DNA of 64,000 nucleotides from Roseateles sp. XES5 (GTDB taxonomy: Bacteria; Pseudomonadota; Alphaproteobacteria; Rhizobiales; Rhizobiaceae), in assembly GCF_020535545.1 (NCBI RefSeq), contig NZ_CP084752.1, forward strand, positions 3,623,501-3,687,500, given 5' to 3'. The stretch's first letter is position 1. Every line of letters begins with the position of its first letter. The notes below the pieces were generated by a model that made no database searches, had not been told where the DNA came from, and worked only from the letters and a program-made list of their open reading frames with translations. A program made the translations under genes and the position numbers. Positions 22,415-30,250 of the stretch are shown here, one piece after another.

Positions 22415-23115
22415 CCATGGAGCATCTTGAAACAGGCCTGATCGAGGTGAAGTTCTCCCAGGCCTCTGCCGAGGAGGGCACGTTTTCCGGATATGGCGCT
22501 GTCTTCGGGAATATCGATTCCCATGGCGACATCATTGAGAAGGGTGCCTTCAAGAACAGCCTTCGCGAATGGGAAACCAAGGGCAAGCTGCCAAAGATGC
22601 TTCTGCAGCACGGCGGCTTCTTCGGTCCCGTCGATGACATGCTGCCAATCGGGAAATGGACCTCGATGGAGGAGAACAGCAAGGGCCTGAAGGTAGAGGG
22701 GAAGTTGTTCGCCCTCAACACGGACCGCGGCGCGCTGATCTATGAGGGCCTGAAGAGCGGGGAGCTCGACGGCCTTTCCATCGGGTTCAAGTCGAAGAAG
22801 CATCGGATGGGTACGAAACCGCAGGATCCGACGCGCTGGCTGGAGGAAATCGACCTCCGCGAGGTCAGCATCGTGACCTGGGGGTCAAATGACCGCGCCC
22901 TCGTCGGCCAGGTCAAAGCCTTCGACATGTTCAACCCGCGCGAACTCGAGCGGGAACTGAAAACCATTCTTTCGGGTGCCGACGCCGTGAAGGCCGTCGC
23001 CATCGTAAAGAAGCACCTCCAGCGTGACGCTGGAGGCCAACCCACGACGTCTTCTCGTGACGAGGAAGCCGCGATGGAACTGCTCGCAGAGCTGAAAAAG
23101 CTCCGAGTGGCTTGA
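22411..23115 (+). CDS. Prohead protease, HK97 family, 234 aa
   Basis: Peptidase S78 pattern: FSGYGAVFGNIDSHGDIIEK, LPKMLLQHGG (catalytic His), GLSIGFKSKKHRM (catalytic Ser) and a following EIDLREVSIVTWGSN. It cleaves scaffold and capsid precursor during maturation. The start may be 22411 (overlapping the portal stop) or ATG 22417. The C-terminal segment, with a Lys/Asp-rich helix, may act as a scaffold because no separate scaffold gene is seen. Confidence 0.92.
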   Translation: MTMEHLETGLIEVKFSQASAEEGTFSGYGAVFGNIDSHGDIIEKGAFKNSLREWETKGKLPKMLLQHGGFFGPVDDMLPIGKWTSMEENSKGLKVEGKLFALNTDRGALIYEGLKSGELDGLSIGFKSKKHRMGTKPQDPTRWLEEIDLREVSIVTWGSNDRALVGQVKAFDMFNPRELERELKTILSGADAVKAVAIVKKHLQRDAGGQPTTSSRDEEAAMELLAELKKLRVA

Positions 23116-23140
23116 TCCACTTCTCATAACGGAGGGCGTC

Positions 23141-24520
23141 ATGCCCGAATTGAAGGACGTGCTGGACGATGTCCAGCGCGAGGTAAAGCGCGCCGGCGAC
23201 GACATCAAGCAGCTGCAGGATTCGATGCAGCGCGACCTGAGGTCTGTCCGCGAACTCGCGGAAAAGGCTGGGAAAGATGCCGAGGCCGGTACGCAGTTCA
23301 AGAGCGATCTCGACGCCCTGACCCGCGGCGTCGAGGAGAAGCACACCGCGATCGAGGCGAAAGTCGCTGAGATCATCAAGAGGGCCGAGGAGGAGGCCAA
23401 GGCCGTCCTCGAAATCCAGAAGAAGATGAATCGTCCCGGCGGTGGCAATCCGGGCGATGAGGGCAAATTCGTTCTCGATGCCACCGAATTCAAGCGTGTC
23501 TCGATGTCCCGTCGTGGTGAGCTGAAGGCGACGACGAACCTCAAGCCCGAGGAGACGAACGTCGACGAGTACAAGTCCTACTGTGACGCGTTCAAGATGT
23601 CGCTGCGGCGGGAGATCAACTTCCTGACCGCCGACGAGCAGAAGGCAATGATGGTCGGCTCCGATCCGGACGGCGGCTATCTCGTCCCGACGGCGACGAG
23701 CTCGCGCATCATCACGAAGGTCTGGGAAACGTCGCCGCTCGATGAACTGGCCTACCATGAATCGATTTCTACGGATGCGATCGAAATCCCGATCGACACC
23801 GACGAGGCCGGCGCAGGCTGGGTCGGTGAGACGGACGCGCGGACTGAAACCTCAACGCCGCAGGTCGGCGTGCAGCGTATTCCGGTCCACGAGATCTACG
23901 CGAAGCCGAAGGCAACGCAGCAGCTGCTCGAGGATGCCGGCGTCGATATCGAGGCCTGGCTCGAGCGCAAGGTCGGCGAGAAGTTCGCCCGCATGCGCGC
24001 TCTGGCCTTCATTTCCGGGAACGGTATCAAGAAGCCGCGCGGCATCCTCACCTATCCGGCGGGCGCCAATGGCGCACGCGGTACCATCTTGCAGGTGGCC
24101 TCGGGCGACGCGACTTCGCTGACCCCGGATGGGCTCGTCAAGCTGACCTTCTCCCTGAAGGACAAGTATCTGGCGAATTCCAACTGGCTCATGAAGCGTG
24201 GGACCGTCGGCGCGGTCATGCTCTTCAAGGACCTCCAGGGCCAGTACATCTGGCGTCCGGGCCTCGAAGCCGGCAAGCCCTCTATCTTGCTTGGTTACAA
24301 CGTTCGGCGTGCCGATGACATGCCTTCCGTCGGCGCCGGTGCCCTGCCGATCGCCTTCGGTGACTTCCGTGCCGGCTACACGATCGTCGATCGTCTCGGC
24401 ATCCGCACCCTGCGCGATCCTTACTCCTCGAAGCCCTTCGTCGAATTCTACACGCGCCAGCGTGTCGGCGGCGACGTCGTCGACTTCGAGGCTTACGCCC
24501 TGCAGGTCGTGTCGGTCTAG
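23141..24520 (+). CDS. Major capsid protein, HK97 family, 459 aa
   Basis: The N-terminal 100 residues are a charged coiled coil (KDVLDDVQREVKRAGDDIKQ), the delta/scaffold domain removed during maturation. The fold then starts near VGSDPDGGYLVPTATSSRII and continues with WVGETDARTETSTPQVGVQR and FVEFYTRQRVGGDVVDFEAY. GGAGG precedes the ATG. Confidence 0.94.
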   Translation: MPELKDVLDDVQREVKRAGDDIKQLQDSMQRDLRSVRELAEKAGKDAEAGTQFKSDLDALTRGVEEKHTAIEAKVAEIIKRAEEEAKAVLEIQKKMNRPGGGNPGDEGKFVLDATEFKRVSMSRRGELKATTNLKPEETNVDEYKSYCDAFKMSLRREINFLTADEQKAMMVGSDPDGGYLVPTATSSRIITKVWETSPLDELAYHESISTDAIEIPIDTDEAGAGWVGETDARTETSTPQVGVQRIPVHEIYAKPKATQQLLEDAGVDIEAWLERKVGEKFARMRALAFISGNGIKKPRGILTYPAGANGARGTILQVASGDATSLTPDGLVKLTFSLKDKYLANSNWLMKRGTVGAVMLFKDLQGQYIWRPGLEAGKPSILLGYNVRRADDMPSVGAGALPIAFGDFRAGYTIVDRLGIRTLRDPYSSKPFVEFYTRQRVGGDVVDFEAYALQVVSV

Positions 24521-24538
24521 TCGGTCTGGCTCCCCGGT

Positions 24539-24570
24539 GGGGCGCGCAGCAGGCGCGCCCCTTTCATTTT
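24539..24570 (+). terminator. Terminator after the major capsid gene
   Basis: GGGGCGCGC/GCGCGCCCC 9-bp stem (24539-24547 and 24553-24561) followed by TTTCATTTTC. A terminator here would keep capsid transcript levels above those of the following genes. Confidence 0.75.
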
Positions 24571-24606
24571 CTCCCGGCCAATTGCCGGCATCTCACGGAG
24601 GCTCCC

Positions 24607-25032
24607 ATGCGGGACCTGATCAGCAATATCGACCTCAAGCGGGCAATTTCTCCGGCCGCCGCGATCGCGGACAATACGCCGGTCGTCACGCAGATCCTCA
24701 ACCGCCTGGGCGTCGAGGCCGTTGCCCTCGCGATCATCCTGGGTGACCTTGCCGACGCCGACGCAACGTTCGCCGTCACCATGGAACATGGCGATGCCGC
24801 GAACCTCTCCGACGCGACCGCGGTTCCCGCCGACCAGATGAACGGTTCACTGGCGCTGGCCGGCTTCACCTTCGCCGCGGACAACGGCGTCCGCAAGATC
24901 GGCTATGTCGGCGGCAAGCAATACGTCCGGGCGACAATCACGCCGACCGGCAATGCGGGCAACGCATTTGTCGCAGCGCTCTGGATCCTCGGAAAGACCA
25001 ACATACGGCCGACACCGAACCCGCCCGTGTGA
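24607..25032 (+). CDS. Probable capsid-associated protein, 141 aa
   Basis: Begins MRDLISNIDLKRAISPAAAI, followed by a beta-rich, Ala/Gly-rich body (GYVGGKQYVRATITPTGNAG). Its place directly after the capsid gene and its length fit a decoration or capsid-stabilising protein. No confirmed family; position-based inference. CGGAGG precedes the ATG. Confidence 0.65.
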   Translation: MRDLISNIDLKRAISPAAAIADNTPVVTQILNRLGVEAVALAIILGDLADADATFAVTMEHGDAANLSDATAVPADQMNGSLALAGFTFAADNGVRKIGYVGGKQYVRATITPTGNAGNAFVAALWILGKTNIRPTPNPPV

Positions 25033-25113
25033 GGGTAGCGCCAGAAGGGCGGCCCAGGTTCCGGCGCGACGCGCGCCGGGCCACCTATCTCAACATCGCA
25101 AGGAGAATCCGCC

Positions 25114-25809
25114 ATGAGAGGTATAGCGAAGAAAGCCTTCCCGTTCGCACTCGACGGGATCAACGTGGTGCATATCTCGGCTGGCAGCGACTTCCCGCCG
25201 TCCGGATACACCGTCAGCGACACGACCTTCGGCGGCCTTGCTGCAGCCGGTTTCCTGGAAGCGGTCGAAGAGGGCCTATTGCCTGAAGAAGAGGCGCTCA
25301 ATCGTCGCCTTATCGTGGCGATCGACAAGCGCATGAGCGCCATGTCCGACGAGGACCTGAAGGCGCTGATCGCGCGTCGTGGCACGCCCTTCAGCGGCAA
25401 TATGGTTCATGCGGTTCTCGTCGCCGAAGCGAAAGCCCAGTTGTTGCGCGAATACGAGGGTGCCGAGCCGGTGGCTTTCGTCAATCCCAACGCCGGCGTG
25501 ACCGAGCAGCCTCTGTCCGCTCCTGGGCAGGCAACACCGCCGTCGGCCGCCGCCGCGGTCGAACAGCAGAAGGCTCAGCAGGAAGCGAGTCAGCAGCAGC
25601 AGGAGGCGAACATGCAGAATGGCGGCGAGAACAAAGCCACCAATCAGTTTGGCGAACCGCTGCCGGCCGGCGCGGGAAAGCTCACGCGCGGTGAACTCGC
25701 GAAGCTGAACAAGGCCGATCTCGAAGCCTATGCCGCCAAGCACGAGGTTGATCTTACCGGCGCCAAGACCAAAGACGAATTCCTCGACGCCATCGCCGGC
25801 AAGTACTGA
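25114..25809 (+). CDS. Hypothetical virion-region protein with C-terminal SAP-like motif, 231 aa
   Basis: The N-terminus (FALDGINVVHISAGSDFPPS) is a small beta domain. Then come a helical part, a Gln/Ala-rich linker (VEQQKAQQEASQQQQEANMQ) and a C-terminal helix-hairpin (LNKADLEAYAAKHEVDLTGA with KTKDEFLDAIAGK) of the SAP/HeH type found in phage structural proteins. Probably a minor head or head-completion protein. Confidence 0.6.
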   Translation: MRGIAKKAFPFALDGINVVHISAGSDFPPSGYTVSDTTFGGLAAAGFLEAVEEGLLPEEEALNRRLIVAIDKRMSAMSDEDLKALIARRGTPFSGNMVHAVLVAEAKAQLLREYEGAEPVAFVNPNAGVTEQPLSAPGQATPPSAAAAVEQQKAQQEASQQQQEANMQNGGENKATNQFGEPLPAGAGKLTRGELAKLNKADLEAYAAKHEVDLTGAKTKDEFLDAIAGKY

Positions 25810-25856
25810 CCAACGACCTGTAGCGGCTCGCGTGCCGCGCGCCCAAAGGAGCGGCT

Positions 25857-26510
25857 ATGCGTCAAACCTTCACCGTGATTGTGCCCTCCGCCAATTTGTC
25901 CCTGGTGCCGATCGGACGAATGCGCGCCGCTGCTGGACTTGCAGTCGACGACGATAGCCGGGATGCCGAGCTCACAGCGCTAGGCGAGGCGATCTCCACC
26001 GATATCGCCGTCGCGTGCAAGGTCGCGAGCGACGGTCTCCGCCCGCCGACGCTACTGCAGGAGACCGTGGCGGAGACGTTCTGGTTGTACGATCGCGAGC
26101 CGGACATCTTCCTGTCCCGCCTGCTCGTCTCGTCTATCGCTTCCGCCGCCGAGGCTGGCAGCGCGCTGATCCCATCGGATTGGGTGCTTAACGCCGGGGC
26201 TGGCATGATCTCGCGAGTTTCCTTCGGGCGCCCATCATCCTGGTGCGCAGGCTCAGTCGAGCTGACATACACGGCGGGCCTTGCCGCTGTGCCGGCGGAC
26301 CTCGCTGAAGTTGTTGTCGATATCGCCCGCCTACGCCTTGCCGGTGGAGATCGTGATCCGCTGGTGAAGTCGGAAAGCATCGAAATCCCCGATGTGCAGA
26401 CGCGGCGAACGGACTATTGGGTGGGTCCATTGCCCGGGTCCGCGGCTGGCCCAATCCCGGCGGAGTACGTTTCCCGTCTCGGCCGCTACATGAACGTGTT
26501 GCTGCCGTGA
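25857..26510 (+). CDS. Head-tail connector (gp6-like) protein, 217 aa
   Basis: The predicted helical fold with YTAGLAAVPADLAEVVVDIA matches the 'Y.aGya.vP.dl..a' signature of gp6-like connectors (DNA packaging protein family). Follows the capsid genes, as connectors do. AAAGGAG precedes the ATG. Confidence 0.75.
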   Translation: MRQTFTVIVPSANLSLVPIGRMRAAAGLAVDDDSRDAELTALGEAISTDIAVACKVASDGLRPPTLLQETVAETFWLYDREPDIFLSRLLVSSIASAAEAGSALIPSDWVLNAGAGMISRVSFGRPSSWCAGSVELTYTAGLAAVPADLAEVVVDIARLRLAGGDRDPLVKSESIEIPDVQTRRTDYWVGPLPGSAAGPIPAEYVSRLGRYMNVLLP

Positions 26511-26866
26511 GGAACATCACGCCGGCCGAAGCAATCGCGGAGCTTGATCGCTCGCTGGCCGAAGCAGGTGAAGACGTGATCCTGCGCAGGTACACGGCGG
26601 CATCCGGCAACCCGCGGCCGAAGATCGACATCCTCGTTCGCGCCTTCGTTCGCCCGGTCGATGCGCTCGACGTGAAAGAGCTCGTCGGGAACCTGGCGAC
26701 CCCTTACTTCGAGGTGGTGGTCAGCCCAACAGGTGCCGGCGCCATCCTACCGCTGGTGCGCGGCGACAAAATCCTCGTTGAGGGCAGGGAACGGAACATC
26801 GAGCTGCCCCGGCCGGTGCGCCTGCAGAACGTGCTTGTCCGAATGAAGCCGCTGGTGGCGGGTTGA
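26507..26866 (+). CDS. Head-closure / head-tail joining protein, 119 aa
   Basis: GTG start at 26507 overlapping the connector stop (GTGA). Basic beta-rich protein (RPKIDILVRAFVRPVDALDV and PYFEVVVSPTGAGA). In comparable phages this slot holds the stopper. Family not recognised directly. Confidence 0.6.
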   Translation: MRNITPAEAIAELDRSLAEAGEDVILRRYTAASGNPRPKIDILVRAFVRPVDALDVKELVGNLATPYFEVVVSPTGAGAILPLVRGDKILVEGRERNIELPRPVRLQNVLVRMKPLVAG

Positions 26867-27516
26867 TGGCGACTTTCGAGAGCTTCGAGCAGGAGATCCA
26901 GATGGCGACAATCGGCATTTCGCCGGAGGCCATCAATCGTGCTTTGGCAAATTTCGCTCGTTCCGAGCTGCGGAAGGCCCAGGCGGTGGGCGCCAGCCGG
27001 ACGTACCAGTTGTTCGTCAACGGGCGGCCGGCCTCGTCGGAAGATGAGGTCATGGCCCCGGGGCCTATCGTCTACCAGTTTTCTCTGTGGGGAGAGATCA
27101 TCAATTTTGCCATAGCCGAATTGCAGCGGCGCTCGCCGGTGCGCACCGGGCGATTTCGCAATTCGTTCATTGTGCTTGTCGACGGCCAGCTCGTGCAGGC
27201 GACGCGCGACGTGCCAGCGATGTCCGAGATCATCATCACCAATTTCCAACCCTACATCCGCAAGGCGGAGGCAGGGCTACTGGGGACGAAGCGCTTCGCC
27301 ATCTTTGACGGGACGAAACGCGCGTTGGCTCGGAAGTTCGGCAACGAGGGGCGGCGCGATGCCGGTTACCTCTTCGAGACGAAATGGCTGAACATCGCCG
27401 CCGGCGTCCATCCGGAAATCCCCTACATCCTCAAGCATAGCCAGGGCCGCCGTAAGGACCGCCAGGCCGGCATGCCGATCAGTTATCCGGCGGTCGTGAT
27501 GAGCATGGTGGTGTAA
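26866..27516 (+). CDS. HK97 gp10-like tail-completion protein, 216 aa
   Basis: Contains RSPVRTGRFRNSF (the conserved P..TG.lr.S segment of gp10/tail-completion proteins) and a C-terminal IPYILKHSQGRRK stretch. The ATG at 26866 overlaps the previous TGA. An alternative ATG at 26902 has GGAG 6-7 bases upstream and may be the true start. Confidence 0.72.
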   Translation: MATFESFEQEIQMATIGISPEAINRALANFARSELRKAQAVGASRTYQLFVNGRPASSEDEVMAPGPIVYQFSLWGEIINFAIAELQRRSPVRTGRFRNSFIVLVDGQLVQATRDVPAMSEIIITNFQPYIRKAEAGLLGTKRFAIFDGTKRALARKFGNEGRRDAGYLFETKWLNIAAGVHPEIPYILKHSQGRRKDRQAGMPISYPAVVMSMVV

Positions 27517-27933
27517 ATGGCGACGCCGGAAGCCTTCGACGCGATCCACGACAAGATGGAATTCGAATGGGCAGAAACGCCGCTTCTATTCGAAAATGAC
27601 CGGCTTCTGGATCCCGCCACGCAGGACCCCTTCGTATTCGTCGAGGTCGTGGGCGATTTGCTCGAGCAGGATACCTTCGGCGCGCCCGGCCAGAACGAGT
27701 GGGTGGAGGAGGGCGCGGCTTACCTGCATGTCATGGTGCCGGACGGAACCGGATCGCGCGAGGCGCGGGCGATCGGCAAGCGGCTGACCAACCTGTTCCG
27801 CGAGGCGCCGATCGGGACCATGCATTTCGGGCGCATGTCGATCGGCGCCGGCGATCCCGGTCGCCATTTTCCAAACTTCTTCGCCATGACGGTGACCATC
27901 GCGTGGAACCGGCGCGACACCACCGGCCAATAG
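27517..27933 (+). CDS. Tail terminator-like protein (DUF4128-like), 138 aa
   Basis: Contains PLLFENDRLLDPATQDPFVF, followed by a beta-rich body and FFAMTVTIAWNRRDTTGQ. Size and position (after gp10-like, before the tail tube) match tail terminator proteins that cap the tube. Starts immediately after the previous stop. Confidence 0.72.
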   Translation: MATPEAFDAIHDKMEFEWAETPLLFENDRLLDPATQDPFVFVEVVGDLLEQDTFGAPGQNEWVEEGAAYLHVMVPDGTGSREARAIGKRLTNLFREAPIGTMHFGRMSIGAGDPGRHFPNFFAMTVTIAWNRRDTTGQ

Positions 27934-28096
27934 GCGAATTCCCCGGCGGTTGCGCATGCCGCCTTGCAAAGCCTGCTCGCCGCGCTCTGCGCGTCGCCAA
28001 GACCTGAAAATGTTCCCGGCATCATAGGGGACTGTAGGCCAAGCGGCGATTGTGTGGGTGGGGGCTGGCCGCCGGGGAGCCTTAATACTGAACGCA

Positions 28097-28122
28097 AGCC
28101 GCCTCTTGGGGCGGCTTTTTTG
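28097..28122 (+). terminator. Terminator before the tail tube gene
   Basis: AGCCGCC/GGCGGCT 7-bp stem (28097-28103 and 28110-28116) with a TCTTGG loop, followed by TTTTT. Separates the head-completion genes from the tail genes. Confidence 0.85.
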
Positions 28123-28172
28123 TTTCCGGCCTGTCCGGATGCCGAACACGCGCCTTCGGCAAGCGCGCAATG

Positions 28173-28227
28173 GCCCGCCGTGATGGCGCGCCCTTCCCAG
28201 AGGTCTTTGCCCGCCGTGATGGCGCGC
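28173..28227 (+). repeat. 19-bp direct repeat, 36 bp apart
   Basis: GCCCGCCGTGATGGCGCGC occurs at 28173-28191 and 28209-28227. The 36-bp offset is a multiple of three, so it may be a remnant of an in-frame duplication at the original start of the tail tube gene. Confidence 0.75.
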
Positions 28228-28253
28228 TCCCCTCACAGATGGAGCCTCTCATC

Positions 28254-29186
28254 ATGGCTGTAGCTCATGGCTCGCAGACCAGGCTGGCCTATATCATGGA
28301 GACGACGCCCGGCGTCATCCCCGCCACGCCTGCCTGGAAGATCGCGCGGTATGTCACCGAAGGGATCACGCTCGACAAGCAGACGGTCTCCTCCGATGAG
28401 GTCCGTCCGGACAGGAACCGCACCGACCTGACAGACGTCGGCCGGCAGGTTACCGGCCCGATCAACACGCTTCTCTCGTACGGCACCTACGATGACTGGC
28501 TTTCAGCTCTGTTCGCGGCCGAATGGGCGACGAACCTTCTGAAGAACGGAAATGTCATCAAGACTGCCGCCTTCGAGAAGACATTCGAGACCGGCGCCAC
28601 GGACGTTTTCGCGCGGTATCGCGGCTGCCGGTTCAACACGCTCGATCTGCAGCTGAGCTCGAAACAGAACGTCACCGCGAACTGGGGTATCATGGGCCTC
28701 GGCAGTCCGGATCCCGAAAACGCCATCGTTACCGGCGCCACTTATACGGATCCGACCACTTCGCCCGTCCTCAACGCCGCGCTGAATGTGGGCAGCCTGG
28801 CCATCACAGGGATAACGGCTTCTCCGAAGCTCCAGTCCCTGTCGATCCGGATCAACAACGGGCTCTACCCGGTCGACGTGATCGGCCAGTACGAGACCTA
28901 TGACTTCGGCCTTGGCCTTTTCGACGTTTCCGGCACCATGACAGCGGTGTTCGAAAACAAGGATCTGTTCCAGGCGATCATCAGCCACGCCGACTTGTCG
29001 CTCTCCTTCACGATCGGCGCCTCGGCCAACAACAAGTACACCTTCGCGATCCCGAAACTGAAGGCGAACAACGGCTCCCCGGTGGGATCCGGCAATGGGC
29101 GCGCTGTGGTCATGGAAGTTCCGTTCACCGGGATCTTTGACGCGACGCTCGGCGCGACAATGAGCGTCACGAGGGCCGTCGCATGA
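28254..29186 (+). CDS. Major tail tube protein, 310 aa
   Basis: Contains RLAYIMETTPGVIPATPAWK near the N-terminus and QTVSSDEVRPDRNRTDLTDV, both standard in long-tailed-phage tube proteins, with alternating beta strands thereafter. GGAG lies 9 bases before ATG 28254. Forms the stacked rings of the tail. Confidence 0.88.
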   Translation: MAVAHGSQTRLAYIMETTPGVIPATPAWKIARYVTEGITLDKQTVSSDEVRPDRNRTDLTDVGRQVTGPINTLLSYGTYDDWLSALFAAEWATNLLKNGNVIKTAAFEKTFETGATDVFARYRGCRFNTLDLQLSSKQNVTANWGIMGLGSPDPENAIVTGATYTDPTTSPVLNAALNVGSLAITGITASPKLQSLSIRINNGLYPVDVIGQYETYDFGLGLFDVSGTMTAVFENKDLFQAIISHADLSLSFTIGASANNKYTFAIPKLKANNGSPVGSGNGRAVVMEVPFTGIFDATLGATMSVTRAVA

Positions 29187-29407
29187 CCGGGGCGAAGGCA
29201 GCAGGCAAGGGTGCGACCGAGAAAGAGGCCGCAGCCGAAAGGCTCGTCACCTTTACCCCATCCGTTGGCTTCACGGGTTATCCGGCCAACGTGAAGACCA
29301 AGTTCACCGTCGGCAAAGAAAGCGTACCGGTTCCGACGGAATTCCTCGAAATGGTTCGCGCCAAGGGCTTTGTCCAGGAAGAGGACCCGCCCGAAAAAGA
29401 AGGCTAA
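29183..29407 (+). CDS. Small hypothetical tail-region protein, 74 aa
   Basis: Coupled to the tube gene by ATGA. Lys/Ala-rich N-terminus, then VTFTPSVGFTGYPANVKTKF and an acidic tail. In relatives this slot may hold a small structural or assembly protein; not recognised. Confidence 0.55.
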   Translation: MTGAKAAGKGATEKEAAAERLVTFTPSVGFTGYPANVKTKFTVGKESVPVPTEFLEMVRAKGFVQEEDPPEKEG

Positions 29408-29413
29408 AATCAC

Positions 29414-29818
29414 ATGACGAAGAAGGTAGTGCTCTCCAGCCTCAAGGCCAATCTCAGCCGTGAGAAAAACGGAGACTGGGTGCCATACCCGAGTTGGCCG
29501 GGCGTCTCCTTCAACGTCTCCGCGCTTACCGATCCGGCCTACGAATCCGCCCGCGACCTCATGTTCAAGACGTTGGCGGAAAAATATGGGGATGAGCGGA
29601 TCCCCCGCGAGGTTCTGTCGGTCGAACTCGGCAAGCTCTATTCGGAGCACATCCTTCACGACTGGCGCGGCTTCGACGTCGAGTACACCGCGGACGTAGC
29701 CCGCGAGACCCTGGGCGATCCGGAGCATCGTGCCGTCGTCTCGGCCGTCGAATTCTGCGCGTCCAAGCTCTCGGAGATCGAGCCGCAATTCACCAAGGCC
29801 GAGGAGGGAAACTCCTAG
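29414..29818 (+). CDS. Tail assembly chaperone G-like, 134 aa
   Basis: Upstream frame of a frameshifted pair, between tube and tape measure genes, the fixed place of lambda G/GT-type chaperones. Ends KAEEGNS and stop at 29816. It contains the slippery site near its end. The product coats the tape measure protein during tail assembly. Confidence 0.8.
   Translation: MTKKVVLSSLKANLSREKNGDWVPYPSWPGVSFNVSALTDPAYESARDLMFKTLAEKYGDERIPREVLSVELGKLYSEHILHDWRGFDVEYTADVARETLGDPEHRAVVSAVEFCASKLSEIEPQFTKAEEGNS
29806..29812 (+). other. Slippery heptamer for -1 programmed frameshift
   Basis: GGGAAAC arranged as G GGA AAC in the frame of the chaperone gene, the X-XXY-YYZ pattern used by tail chaperone genes; lambda G uses GGGAAAG. 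It lies two codons before the stop at 29816. The ribosome then enters the frame read from 29812. Confidence 0.85.
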
Positions 29819-30201
29819 CCGCCTTTCGCGCGCGTCTGACGCGTCAGCGGGAGGCAGCTTACAGCGGGTGGCTGGAAGAACTCGCCCGCGAATATCCCGA
29901 GGAAGATTGGCTTCAGCCCTCTGCCGAAGGCGAGGACCTGGACTACGAGCCCCGCCGATGGCACCGGCTCTTCTTTCTGGCCTTCGACGATCTTCGATAC
30001 GACCGATTTTACGGGGCGCTCGGCGGGCGAATGCCGATCAGCTACATGGCGATCAGTGCTTTTGCCCGTGATCACGGCATTTCGGGGACGAACTTTTCGA
30101 CCTTCAAGCATGTGATCCATATGCTTGACCACCTCTATCTTGAGGCGGAGGCGGCGGCGGATCGCGATCGACAACCAATCCAAGGCGGGGAGTCTGAATA
30201 G
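29812..30201 (+). CDS. Tail assembly chaperone T-like extension, made by -1 frameshift (GT fusion)
   Basis: This frame has no usable start codon of its own. After the slip it adds LLAAFRARLTRQREAAYSGW and a body with ARDHGISGTNFSTFKHVIHM, about 129 residues, giving a fusion of about 262 aa. The T domain binds the tail tube protein. The short G form exceeds the long GT form in known phages. Confidence 0.8.
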   Translation, partial: LLAAFRARLTRQREAAYSGWLEELAREYPEEDWLQPSAEGEDLDYEPRRWHRLFFLAFDDLRYDRFYGALGGRMPISYMAISAFARDHGISGTNFSTFKHVIHMLDHLYLEAEAAADRDRQPIQGGESE

Positions 30202-30221
30202 GGCTCCCCGCCTTTTCATTT
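30182..30221 (+). terminator. Terminator overlapping the end of the GT frame
   Basis: AGGCGGGGA/TCCCCGCCT 9-bp stem (30183-30191 and 30205-30213) followed by TTTCATTTTTC. The left arm lies in the last codons of the chaperone extension. It separates the chaperone genes from the tape measure gene. Confidence 0.8.
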
Positions 30222-30250
30222 TTCACCCAAGCTCGTGAAAGGACGCCAGC

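Larger units (their letters stand above)
27934..28253. other. Non-coding spacer upstream of the tail tube gene
   Basis: No convincing gene. It holds a terminator (28097-28122) and a 19-bp direct repeat (28173-28227). An in-frame extension of the tail tube gene to 28170 would encode a repeated ARRDGA segment, but the strong ribosome site favours the start at 28254. A promoter for the tail genes may lie after the terminator; no clear -35/-10 pair was seen. Confidence 0.55.
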
